Part shown: positions 1-10,612 of the stretch, piece after piece
Numbering within the stretch: position 1 is the stretch's first letter
Layout: each line of letters opens with the position of its first letter
DNA from: Malaya genurostris
Lineage: Eukaryota; Arthropoda; Insecta; Diptera; Culicidae
Length of the DNA: 64,000 nucleotides
Assembly (NCBI RefSeq): GCF_030247185.1
Contig: NC_080572.1
Location: 181,874,866-181,938,865, forward strand
Direction of reading: 5' to 3'
The notes under the pieces: model-generated
What the model was told of the DNA's origin: nothing
The model's input: the letters and a program-made list of their open reading frames with translations, nothing else
Database searches by the model: none
Program-made: the position numbers and the translations under genes

Positions 1-169
1 GTCAAGGATGAAGGATTTTTGTTCATTTGTGACGTCACGATAAAAAATCTAATTTAGAATTAGAACGGATAGAAGTAGAGCGTAGTCCTTGCTGCTTAAA
101 AATTTTTACAACAATTTCAGAAAAATGTTTCTTTTAAACTTTAGAGTTTATCATATTAAACCGTTATCA

Positions 170-650
170 TAAATACAAGATTACGTATCGGACTGGCATT
201 TAAAGCCAGCAACAAAATATATGAAGAAAGAGTTTCTAAAAAATCTCCCACCACGAATATTGAAAGATCGTGATGATATCGAGGTAGTTGACGAGTTCGT
301 GTATTCGGGCTCACTGGTGACCGCCGATAATGATAACGGCAGTGAAATTCAGAGGCGTATTTTGACTGAAAATAGTGCGTACTAAAAAAACCCTTCGATA
401 TACGCCACGAAGGTTAACATCTACAAAAACGCTCATTAAACCGGCATATGACCCACGAATTGCAATAGCTGCTTGGAGAACCGCCTATCTTACGGACAGC
501 TAAAATTGGACGGCCACGGTGAGCTGGGCATGTCATTAGGATGCCGGGCGGCAACCTAGTGAGAATGGTTCTTGAACAGCACATAACTAGAATAATAGGT
601 AAGATAAAAAAGGAATCAGAACAAGTTGGCTCAAACGGCATAAATTTTGA
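170..650 (+). pseudogene. non-LTR retrotransposon fragment, 3' part of reverse transcriptase ORF
   Basis: Plus-strand reading gives VVDEFVYSGSLVTADN near 270-345 and, in a shifted frame, AGHVIRMPGGNLVRMVL near 518-572. These are typical of the region after the RT catalytic core in LINE ORF2 proteins (thumb and tail, with a GH(V)xRM block). The middle is scrambled by deletions and stops. No ends or target duplication are visible. It is an old inactive copy. Confidence 0.6.
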
Positions 651-1283
651 AATTTGTGCCATACTTATTTCCTATATTCGTTTCGCATTTTTTTTGGGAT
701 GCATAAATCTTTGTTAACATCTCATTTGTTTACTTTGTTGTCATTTTTCGTTGACAATGGAAGCTGAATGATCAATATGTTGAAGAGATAAATGTCTTGA
801 AATTTGCTTTCTTTGTGTTTGTATGTGTTATCGGATTGCAGTGCGCTATTTCTACATCTAAAAATCTTTCAACAAAAAAAAGTTTCCTTAAACCACAAAT
901 AACAGATATACAGGCTCGAACAAAATTTTCCAAATTTTCAATTTGCTATACGTTGGAAACACTACTGCCCGCTTACTCGACTATTCGCCACGATTTTTCA
1001 AAACGTTCCACTGCAACAATAACAAAATCCTCCTGCCTGTTAGAGCAAATTCAGCAGCTAGGAGTTGTATATGGAAGATCTATAATAGAACTGAAACTGG
1101 AATAAACGTATTCCCAGCAAGCCGTTCTAGTTTTATCTATTCGAACAGTTCTACTGTCAAATTTGAAACTGGCATACGATGTTGTTTTAATTTTTCTATA
1201 TTTGAAACACAACTAAAACACTGATGGGGCTGTCAGTTTTTCTTGTTATAAAATTAATATTTAAATTGTAAAACTGACATCAA
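651..1283. other. spacer, no gene supported
   Basis: AT-rich sequence between the LINE fragment and the fold-back mariner. A plus-strand frame beginning near 797 looks like a signal peptide but starts at TTG, not ATG, and has no supporting features. Confidence 0.35.
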
Positions 1284-2236
1284 CCTTATGATCAAAGAAG
1301 AACCGGAATTTTCATTTTAAAATTTCCGCGCTTGTCCAATCGGTGAACTTTTATTCTCTCAACGTTGGCAACACTTTTATACACATTCTGTCAAATTTTG
1401 ATGCATATCGTACGATTAGTTTTTGTTTGGCGTCTGTACAAAGAAGTTGAAAAATTTTCGTGTGGCGATTTTTATAATGGATGAAAATTTAGAACAACGG
1501 CTCGCCTTCGAAGCGCCATTCGGGCGATTGTTGTGCGGTTTCGACGTCATATTCATAGATCCACACCTCATCACCAGTTATGATGCATTCGATGAATGTG
1601 GGGTCACTATCTGCGTTGGGAATCATCTCTCTGACCACATCAACACGGCGCTGTTTTGGAATGAAATTCAGCTTTTTTGGCACCAGCCAAGAAGTGACGC
1701 GTTTCAAACCCAAAACATCAGTTAAAATGTGTTCGACTGATCCATAAGAGATGCCCAACAACACAGCAATCTCTCTAAACGGTACAGAACGATTTTGCAA
1801 CACGATTTGCTTCACCGATTCAATGTTTTCTTCAGTAACAGATGTTGTTGGGCGGCCAGGGATCTCATCATGATCCAAGCTTGTACGACATCCTTTGAAG
1901 CGTTTATACCACTCGTATGCTTATGTTTTTCCTAGACACGATTCACCAATGGCCTTTTCTAACATTTTCAACGTTTCGGAACACTCAAATCCATTTGCAA
2001 CACAAAATTTGATGCACGCACGTTGTTCTAAATTTTCATCCATTATAAAAATCGCCACACGAAAATTTTTCAACTTCTTTGTATAGACTTCAAACAAAAA
2101 CTAATCGTACGATATGCGTCAAAATTTGACAGAATGTGTATAAATGTGTTGCCAACGTTGAGGGAATAAAAGTTTACCGATTGGACAAGCGCGGGAATTT
2201 CAAAATGAAAATTCCGGTCCATTTTCGATCATAAGG
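1284..2236 (-). mobile_element. fold-back mariner derivative, copy 1 (953 bp, 216-bp inverted arms)
   Basis: The element begins CCTTATGATCAAAG and ends with its inverse. Arms 1284-1499 and 2021-2236 are near-identical inverted repeats. Each arm contains the mariner terminal repeat, the 5' leader and the first seven codons of a transposase, so the 5' end of the parent element is present at both ends and the 3' half is missing. The flanks (AA on the left, TG on the right) do not show a TA duplication, unlike copy 2 at 17025-17977. It has no capacity to move by itself. Confidence 0.85.
1500..2043 (-). pseudogene. mariner transposase, N-terminal half only (copy 1)
   Basis: Reading from ATG at 2043, the frame encodes the helix-turn-helix region (YKRFK, then GRPTTSVTEENIESVKQIV, REIAVLLGISYGSVEHIL) and reaches the first catalytic block TGDEVWIYEYD before running into the inverted copy of the 5' end. 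A stop codon (TAA in ACATAAGCATACGAG) interrupts the first helix region, and the second and third catalytic aspartates are absent. The same stop is in copy 2, so it was present before the two copies separated. Confidence 0.8.
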
Positions 2237-2616
2237 TGTGAGCCTGTATATCGGTTTTCTGTGCTTAAACGCTTTTTCGGGTTTGCATCTTTTCTTTGAA
2301 GTGAGAGTCTGATGTTTTCATGTTCGACACTGAAATGCAAAATCAAGATATTCTATATCTTAAGAGTAGTTCCAGAACTGCGAAGTAAGTCATCAGTCTT
2401 TACATGTTTCGATTTCTATGCAACTTGGTCTTCATCATGGCAAACCATTTGTTTTGCACGGTCAGAGAGAGAAGACTCAAGACTGACTTTTCAAAAGAGC
2501 GAATGTACTTAGACATCCTAAAATTTTTGTAGCTAAAAAACCTGTACAAAATATTGTACAAAAATAATGTAAAAATTCAAATATAAACTGGGAAAAGTAT
2601 ATTTAACAAAAAAAAT

Positions 2617-3800
2617 GTTTTAATCCACCTAGCCGTGTAGAAATGCCTTTCTCATATCATTTATATTCTCACATATAAGGTAGTATTTTTCGAAATAATT
2701 TTCTTTGCCTTTTGAAAGATAACAAAAAAATTGTTTGTGCATCAACCTACAAATTGAGACAGGTTTACTATTTCCGGTGCATCTGGAATCGTAAACCACA
2801 ATAACCGGACTAGCTTTGGTTGGCCTTCTACTGAAATTACCTAGCGATAGGAATAACTTTTAAACCTGTTTAGAATTTCTTTTACTTTCTTCCGTCCCCA
2901 CTTTAAGTGACGATATAAAATTTTTAATACTCTTCACCCTGTAATTCCGAAACCGACAGCCGGATCCAGATGAAATTCAAGAGTTTCTTATGGGATCACA
3001 AAAACATTTATTTGAACCTAATTTTGTGAAAATGGGTCAAACCATGTTCGAAAAAAAGTGAATGAGCTCCGATTAAGAGTATATGACCACTGTTTTCGGT
3101 GCTTCTGGAATCGGAAACCGGGAAGCACGATAGTCGGAATAGGGTTATTTGGCCTTCTATCGACAATGACTACTCATTGAAGTAATTTAAACCCCAGATT
3201 AGAATTTGTCTTGTTTTTTGGTTCGCGGCTTTGAACGGCAGTGTAAAAATTTCATCACTCTTCATCCTGTAATTTAGAAATCGCAAGTCGGATTCGAATG
3301 AAATTTGGCAGTTTTGTATAATACCGTAAGACCGGTCATTTAAACCTTAGTTTTTTCAAAAATCGGTTACGCCATCTCTGAGGAAACTGAAGAAGTAGTT
3401 TGAAATTGAAACAAATTATATTTCACAAATTTTCCTATGATTCCGGGAGTCGGATTTGAAAAAAAATCAGAAACTTTGTATGGGTGTACAAGACCTTTCA
3501 TTTGAATATAAGTTTGTTAAAATCGGCTCAGGCATCTCTGAGAAAAGTTAATGCACATATTTTCATTTATTTTTGCACATATCACTCTGTAGTTCCGGAA
3601 CCGGATGTTGAATAAAACTCCGGAGCTTTGTTTGGGAATACAAGACCTTTTAGTTGAAATCGGTACAGGCGTTTCTGAGACAATTGAATGCAAAAAAATG
3701 TTGCATTCAGACATACACACATACAGACATTTTGCGTACTCGACGAACTTTTTGTAAGCGTAATACTTTGGTAGTTATTTTGATTTTTCGGTTTCAGCAT
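2617..3800 (+). repeat. dispersed modular repeat, copy
   Basis: Starts with GTTTTAATCCACCTAGCCGTG and GCCTTTCTCAT, then carries several degenerate modules of about 130-250 bp, each with CATCTCTGAGRAAA, a GTATGGG/GACC stretch and TTCCGGAACCGG. It ends near ACGAACTTTTTGTAAGCG after a CA-rich tract (3711-3728). The same structure recurs throughout the window in both directions. It has no coding capacity and probably represents a non-autonomous element whose parent is unknown. Confidence 0.65.
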
Positions 3801-4253
3801 GTTTTTTACTGTATGTGGAAGCAGGATTTTAAATTAATTCAAACGTTTAGACGTTTATTTAAACATTACCACAAAATCGTGTGTTAAACTTTCTTTTGGT
3901 CCTAGCCTGTATTTGTTGCCTACTTACAAAATATTCTGCTCACTTGATTATAAGTAGTAAATGTTTCCTGGTTCCTCATTTAGTTAAAGACCGTTTGCCG
4001 AGAATGAAAAATCTATGTATTCATTACTAGTAATTTTGTTTCCAACGAAATATAATTAGTTGAACTCATATCTTTTTCATTGGAACATATAAAACATTGA
4101 AAAACGGAAGAACGGTTCAAAGGAACAGTTATTTCAGTAGATCTATCCAGCACTGAAACGAACGAAACATTTCTAGTTTACTTAGACGATGCAAAATATT
4201 ACATCTAACAAACAACATTTAGGAGAAAATGTTCGCCAGTTGCTTCGGAAAAC

Positions 4254-5645
4254 CTTTTTTAATCCACCTAGTAGTGTAATGGTGCCTTTCTTTGTCTTTT
4301 CTTCTTTTTAATGATATTACTTATATTTTCAAATATATCACTAGAAGATTCTGTGAGTGAAATTTTTTTTTTCAATCTTGAATAAAATAAGAAAATTTCT
4401 TTGGGTATAAACTAACATAACCTTTTCAATTTGCAAACGGTTATGTCAATTTTTCTTTATTTTGCATGGTCGCACTAAAAGATTATACACACTTTATCCT
4501 ATAGTTCTGGAATCGGAAGTCGAACCCGGCTGAAATTAAACAGCAACCTATGAGACTATAGGAACTTTTGTTTGAGCCTGTTTGTGGAAATCGATCAAAT
4601 CATCTCTGAGAAAATTGAGTGAGTTTCGTTTAAAGCTTTTTGACCACTATTTCCGGTACTTTTGGAACCGGGAACTTGGAACCAGTATAGCCGAAATCGG
4701 TTCGTTTAGTAAGTAACTAATAAAGCCAACAAATTGAAAAGGTTTTAAGACAAATCTAGAAGAATTTTACCCTTTTTTGCATCGTCGCTCTAAATGACGG
4801 TGTGAAATTCAATAGTAACCTATGGGACTACGAGATTTTTTTATTTTATGATTGACATTATTTCACACATACTCACACACATACACGCACAGACACATAC
4901 ATTGCTCAGCTCGATGAACTGTGTCGAATGATATAGAACACTCAAGGGCTGAGGCCAGTAGGTCGCGTAAAACCACGTGGCTCGCTGTGCGTATTACATT
5001 TCTCTCCATGCTCTCTCGCAAATGTGTAAAATGACTCTCGATGGCCAAGGAAGTTTTGATATTTTCGGTTACAAGTTTGACTACATCACATAAAATCCAA
5101 TAAAGCTACCGCTTGTTTGGCAGCCTTGCTGAGCCGATTTTATTTCTCTCTCATGTTTCGTTACGTTACTAGGATACAAGAGCAGAAAAAATGGTGCCGC
5201 CATAGAAATGGACTAACCTTTACAAAAATAACATTCACTTAATTTTTATCGCGACAACATGTATGTTTTTATGCACTAATCGCATCTAAACTAAATTATC
5301 TAGACATTGTCGGGATAGATTTTTGATCCATGCAAGTTGAAATTTGCCGTTTTCAGCTATGCAATTCTTCCTTTAAAAAAAAGACTTTCTCGACCGCTAA
5401 AGTCAATGAATCATTCTGAAATTTTCACAGAATAATCTAAACTAATTTTATAAGAGATTTTCAGTTGGGTTTTTTTTATATTCGTCACCGTTTCTGAGAA
5501 AATCAGATTAGAAGCGTGAGAATAGCCCTCTAAATCACCATAAAACACACTGGCCTCAGCCCTTAACCCTCTGGGCTAATTTTCACTAGTCAATTTTTCA
5601 AGTGATTGCATAAACTTCCTACATGAGAAAGGTAATAATTGTACT
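4254..5645 (+). repeat. dispersed modular repeat, long copy
   Basis: Begins TTTTTAATCCACCTAGTAGTG and contains the same modules, a CA-rich tract (4864-4900) followed by CAGCTCGATGAACTGTGTCG, and a unique-looking middle (4970-5580) that is found again at 47510-48250. It ends around CATGAGAAAGGTAATAATTG. The open frame at 4863-5048 (minus) lies within the repeat and is not a gene. Confidence 0.6.
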
Positions 5646-6214
5646 TTAATAGAAAAGGATCGTTATCATGATCTTGTAATAACACTAACAAGTAGGTACA
5701 AATTGAATAAAGGGATTAGTAATTTTCATTTTTTTCCACCTGAAAAATATAAATTTTAATGTGGCTACCCTGCACGCTGTACGAAATTGAACAAAGCACA
5801 TTGTGAACGGAGCAAAGTCGCACGTGCCGTCGCGTACTTGTTTTGCATCGTCGTTTTGAATGACGATTTGAATGTTTTTATACTCATTGCCCTATAATTT
5901 CGGAACCGGAAGTCAGATCAGGATAAAATTGCACAGTATATTTAAAGACAATGAGAGCTTTAATTTGAATCATGATTCGTGAAAATCAGCTCAACAGTTG
6001 AGAGATTGTCTTTACTATTATTGGTAAAAATGGGTTAAGCCATCTCTGAAAAACGTGCTGACTATTTTTTTTATGCATATCACCCTGTAATTCCGGACCC
6101 GGAAGTCGGATTCAAATGAAACTCAAGAACTTTGTATGGGACCTTAAGACTTTTTATTTGAATTAATGATTGTGAAAATCGGTTCAGCCATCTCTGAGAA
6201 AATCGAGTGGCATT

Positions 6215-6304
<90 letters not shown>

Positions 6305-6440
6305 AGAGAGAGATTTTGTGATCTCGACGAACTGAGTCGAATGGTATATAACACTCGGCCCTCCGGGCCTAGGTTGTAAAGTCGGTTTTCACAGCGATTG
6401 CGTAGCCTTTCTATACGAGAACGAATGAACGAAGAACGAA
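5646..6440 (+). repeat. dispersed modular repeat, copy with CA/GA microsatellite
   Basis: Contains CCTGCACGCTGTACGAAATT, two TTCCGGA(A/C)CCGGAAGTC modules and the terminal segment GACGAACTGAGTCGAATGG, CGGCCCTCCGGGCC, TTTTCACAGCGATTGCGTAG. The portion 5560-6005 is present in inverse orientation at 30655-31085. Confidence 0.6.
6222..6313. repeat. compound microsatellite (CA)n(GA)n
   Basis: About 13 CA units (6222-6248) run directly into about 32 GA units (6249-6313, one GGGG interruption). It sits inside the dispersed repeat at the place where other copies carry shorter CA/TG tracts. Confidence 0.95.
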
Positions 6441-6474
6441 TGTCAATGAGATTTAGAACGTTCAAAACATCGAG

Positions 6475-6690
6475 TCATCCGCCGTATAGTCCTGATTTGG
6501 CCCCCAATGATTTCTTCTTATTACCACACGTAGAAAAAAAAACTCCCTGAAGAAATGGTTGATGCGTCCAAAACCCATGGTTTGGATGGATACCTTCATC
6601 GGAATGGGAAAAGTGCTTCAGAAAATCGTCCCGGCGAAAACTTCGAAAAATATAAAGTAATTTCTGGTAACAACCCTTTGTTTCCAATTG
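6475..6690 (+). pseudogene. mariner transposase C-terminal fragment (third catalytic Asp region)
   Basis: Plus-strand reading gives HPPYSPDLAPNDFFLLP, the conserved block around the last catalytic aspartate of mariner transposases. Degraded tail sequence follows (VDASKTHGLDGYLHRN, ENFEKYK) across a frameshift. The N-terminal two thirds are missing and no terminal repeats are seen. It belongs to a different mariner group from the others in this window, judging by the tail. Confidence 0.7.
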
Positions 6691-6913
6691 GTCATCACAA
6701 AACCCCCCTTGTACAACAGAAAAGCCTACATCTTTTCCAATGTGCAAAATTCATTAGTTCTAATGTGAAAGTATTGAATCCGTTATTCTGGTGGTCAATG
6801 GTAGAAGTTTATTAAGAATACTGGGATTCGAGAAGTGCATAATTAATTTATCATCTATTACTGCAACGAATAACAATATCAAGCATTAGTGCACGCGGCT
6901 GTTCGAAAATTAC

Positions 6914-7089
6914 CTTTTCCTGAGATTGTCCGGTTCATCCTGAGCAAGATCCTGCATCGATGTGCTCACGTGTCCATAATCCTCTATCCGTGCCATCTGC
7001 TGGCTGGTGGTCGCCCTTGTTTCGCCTCCGTAATCCATTTCCGTTGTTGAACTTGTTCGCGAATTCGGTGGACCGACAAAGGGGCGCAT
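6914..7089 (-). CDS. candidate first coding exon of an unrecognised gene
   Basis: A 58-codon open frame on the minus strand starts at ATG 7089-7087 (MRPFVGPPNSRTSSTTE) and ends at a consensus donor AAAAG|GTAATT after QDLAQDEPDNLRKR. An in-frame stop lies about 14 codons upstream of the first ATG. A second in-frame ATG at 7038 (MDYGGETRATTSQQMARIED) has a better context, AAATGG. Composition is clearly less AT-rich than the neighbourhood and is Ser/Thr/Asp/Glu-rich, as in a cytosolic N-terminal tail of a larger protein. The donor leaves phase 2. No partner exon was found in 1-6900, so the gene would continue off the left edge. I do not recognise the family; it could also be a chance open frame in a 5' flank. 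Confidence 0.5.
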
Positions 7090-9314
7090 TATTGTGCAAA
7101 ATTCCTGACACTCTTTTCCCTCTTCTAATTACGTTATTTAAATTTTGTTTCTATAGATATTACTAGGGGAACCCACATCAACCCTAAGACACCCAAATAA
7201 GTATTCTGGGAGAACGTCGTCGCTGAACTTTGCCATTACACCTTTTATTGCAACAACCCGACCAGTCGGCTTTGTCCATTTTGACATTCAGTTAATTGAT
7301 TTATTCTATTCTTCGACTACCATAACACTTCAAAAACTGAACAGAATCGGTTTGCGTCAGAGGACGATTACTGCCAAATCTTCACAACACACGCACACAC
7401 AAAATCGAAGTCATCAATCAATGGCTTGGCGTACACTGGACCGGTAAATTATACTCTTTAGCCTAGTTGATGGGAAAAGAAACTCTACTGTAACAATTTA
7501 GCCGATATGAAAGGCAACAACTCGGATTGCGTGCTGCAGTGCACCTAGGCTCTCGTAACACAAATTTTCACACAATGCAGCATTGCCCTAGTAATTTTTT
7601 ACTAGCTCACAAAAACATTGATTTTCATCCACTGATAAATGGTTTCTCCATAAACACTAGTTCTGACTGACGATGCAATAGATTTTCGTCACTTGGGAAA
7701 ATTCTGGAATAAAATGAGAAAAAAAAACAACGTTAGTTTGATTCTGACAACGTATTTTCTAAGTAGATTAGCATTCATTAGAAGATTTTACACCAACCGA
7801 TTGTAATTCGTTTGTAATTATAATAATGCGAACCCGGTTTCTGATTGCTAGCTATGCATTTTGTATGTGGGTACAGTTTATGTTTTTTTTTTGTCGCAAT
7901 TAAAACATCGATTCAACTGGGAAGACGCATGCGTGTAATTCAAACGAAGGAATCGGTTTATCTCATTGACTCTCTGATGTGATGGGATGCAGGGTGAGTG
8001 ACGAAATGTATGGCACGTTCGGAGGGGTGCATTCGCAGAAGCCATAGGGGTGAGATTTTTCTGTTCAAACTGATGGTATTGAGTTCTGCAGTGAAAATGT
8101 TTTTCTTTCATCAAATCAGTGGGAAGCTGGTAGGGTAGACAATTATGACAGATTTTGGTCATAATATTATAATTATAAGAAATAAAACTCGCAGTTCGAA
8201 GTGTACTGCACAGTGTCCTTCGTCACTTGTCTGGAGTGATTTTCACACTTTTCAGCAAAATATTCCTCATTATTTGCCTTTCGATTTTGCAAGGTTTCAC
8301 TTCACAACGGCCCAATATCTTTCTATTGAACAAAGTGCTTAGGTGTTTGGGAGATTGCAGTCCTCTGGTACAATGTTGGTGGTATTTTCCTGCATACCAT
8401 TTCTGAGCCGTTCTACCACATTGGTAAGACGTTAAATCATCTCAAAACAACACTCATGTGCTTATGGATGAATGGTAGTACACAGATAAAAATATTTTGT
8501 GAATTTACATCTGTTTTTATGCACATATTTGGAGCAGTTAATTGAATGATATAGTTCTATTCAATAAAAATTCAACGCAACCCAATGCAAACTCGATTCA
8601 ACCCATGTCTGATTCATATTACTATTGATTTACATGTCGTGTAAATTTCATTATTTCTTTCTATATAGCCACTCGTTGACAAAAACTTTCTACCTAATCT
8701 GTAATTATAACGTTTTTGTTCTTCGTTAATGCACGCTAATACTGGCTTTTTTCTGATTTGAGCTAGTCCTCCTATACTATACCGATTCCTATACTATACT
8801 ATACCGATTCCAGAAAACCGACATTGTGATCTTTCCGTCCCATTGAGACGCCCTACGAGGCACTCGTGCTGCCTCGAAACACTCGTGCTGACTTCAGTCT
8901 ATTGTTGGGTAATCATTTTGTTCTCTGCTGTATAATAATGGATTCAGCCAAACATGTACTCGAAGTACGCTTGCGTTCGTCTTTTTAGCCCTAAATAAGT
9001 TTTGTGTGGGATCCAGCGGCAGGTTATCTTTTTCATCTGCAGTATCTTGCTTAACTGAGGCATGTTCGCGCACTTTATCTTTCCGATTGTTCAGTACAAT
9101 TTTTTGTATTATTATTATTATTATTGTCATTTATTTTACCCCGATTTCATCCTCCATTTTATGTGGTTTTGACTCTGTTTTACTTCGTAGAACCAGCCGC
9201 TGCGTGCTTTATCGGCAGTGGAGTTTCGACCATCACGTAACTCTCAAAACCTCTATCTCACGGAGTAATCTACAACCCCATAATATTTCCCTAACTTTTT
9301 TTTTCGTATCTGTT
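7090..9314. other. unique flank upstream of the 6914-7089 exon, no gene seen
   Basis: About 2.2 kb without transposon similarity to other parts of the window and without a convincing coding frame. It lies where the promoter and 5' UTR of the minus-strand exon at 6914-7089 would be. A small local duplication of CTATACTATACCGATTCC-like sequence lies at about 8772-8812. Open frames at 7878-8162 and 9006-9350 show no family features. Confidence 0.4.
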
Positions 9315-10022
9315 ACAAACTTGCAAAATATAACGTTTCGTAACGCATAAAACTCAAAAAAAGTAACACATGTAACGTTTCGTAACGCCTATCACTTATA
9401 AAAAAGTAACGCATGTAACGCTTCGTAACGTCTATAACTTACAAAAAAGTAACGCTTCGTAACGACTGTAAATTACAAAAAAGAAACGCATGTAACGCAT
9501 CTTGACGCTTGTAACTTACAAACAAGTAACGCTTTTTATGTTTCGTATCGTCTATCTCATAAAAAGTAGCGCATGTAACGCTTGTAACTGACAAACGAGT
9601 AACGCTTGCAACGCTTCGTAATGTAATAACTCACAAAAAAATAACGCCTATAATTTACAAAAAAATAACGCATGTAACGCTTCGTAACGCCTATAACAGA
9701 AAAAAAGTAACACATGTAACGCTTTGTAAAGCCTATAACTCACAAAAAAGTAACGAATGTAACGCTTTGTAACGCCTATAACTTACAAAACAGTAACGTA
9801 TATAACACTTTGTAACGCCTATGACATACAAAATAGTAACGCATGTAACGCTTCATAACGTCTATAACTTACAAAAGAGTAACGAATGTTACACTTCGTA
9901 ACGCTTATAACTTACAAACAAGTAAGGCATGTAACGCTTCGTATCGCCTGTAGCTTATAAAGAGGTAACGCATGTAACGCTTCGTAACATCTATATCTTA
10001 TCTAAAATCTAATAACTTATAA
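9315..10022. repeat. minisatellite array, block 1 (about 42-43-bp unit)
   Basis: About 16 degenerate units of the form GTAACGCATGTAACGCTTCG then TAACGCCTATAACTTAC and an A-run. Within each unit TAACG recurs every 9-11 bases, so the array itself looks built from a decamer. The block ends in ATCTAATAACTTATAACGG followed by T-rich sequence, the same tail that closes block 2 at about 11950-11970. Confidence 0.9.
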
Positions 10023-10612
10023 CGGTTTTTGCCTTTCTTTATAGAAAGATATTAGAATTGCTGGAAAAACCGACTTTCGAACGGAGCCCATAGTGTATTA
10101 TACCATTCGACTCAGTTCGAAGAGATCGGAATATGTATGTCTGTCTGTGTGTATGTATGTGTTTGTGTGTGTGTGCGTGTGTGTGTGTATGTGTGTGCAC
10201 TTTTCGAAGATATTTGAACGCACTCAATTTTCTCAGAGATGGCTGAACCGATTTTAACAAACTTGGGCTCGTTTGAAAGCTAGTGTCGGGCCATTAATCA
10301 AGTTCGAAGATCAAATAGCTGTGACTTTTGGTTCCGGAGATATGATTGTATAAGTGACGTAACCGACAAAAAGCATTGTATTTTTACGCGCTTAATTTTC
10401 TCAGAGATGGCTGAACCGATTTTAACAAACTTGGGCTCGTTTGAAAGCTATTTTGGGATCACCTCTAATTTCATAAAGCGCTAGTGCTCAAAAGTTTAAG
10501 CACCTCGAAAAATGTCCTCATGCAAAATTTGAGGTTTTACAGAAAAATCTGTGAATATGGTAACTCTGGACAGGGCCTCTAAAGCTATAAATGTTACAAC
10601 TACCAAAAAAGT
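10023..10612 (-). repeat. dispersed modular repeat between the two minisatellite blocks
   Basis: Shows the family landmarks in inverse orientation: AAAACCGACTTTCGAACGGA, TATACCATTCGACTCAGTTC, a TG-rich tract (10135-10200), then two copies of TCTCAGAGATGGCTGAACCG about 170 bp apart (10228 and 10400). It separates the two minisatellite blocks. Confidence 0.65.

Noticed and set aside
797..1105. 102-codon plus-strand frame with a signal-peptide-like start
   Set aside because: Its first codon is TTG, no ATG lies in a suitable place, and the rest has no domain features or splice support; AT-rich DNA often gives such hydrophobic frames.
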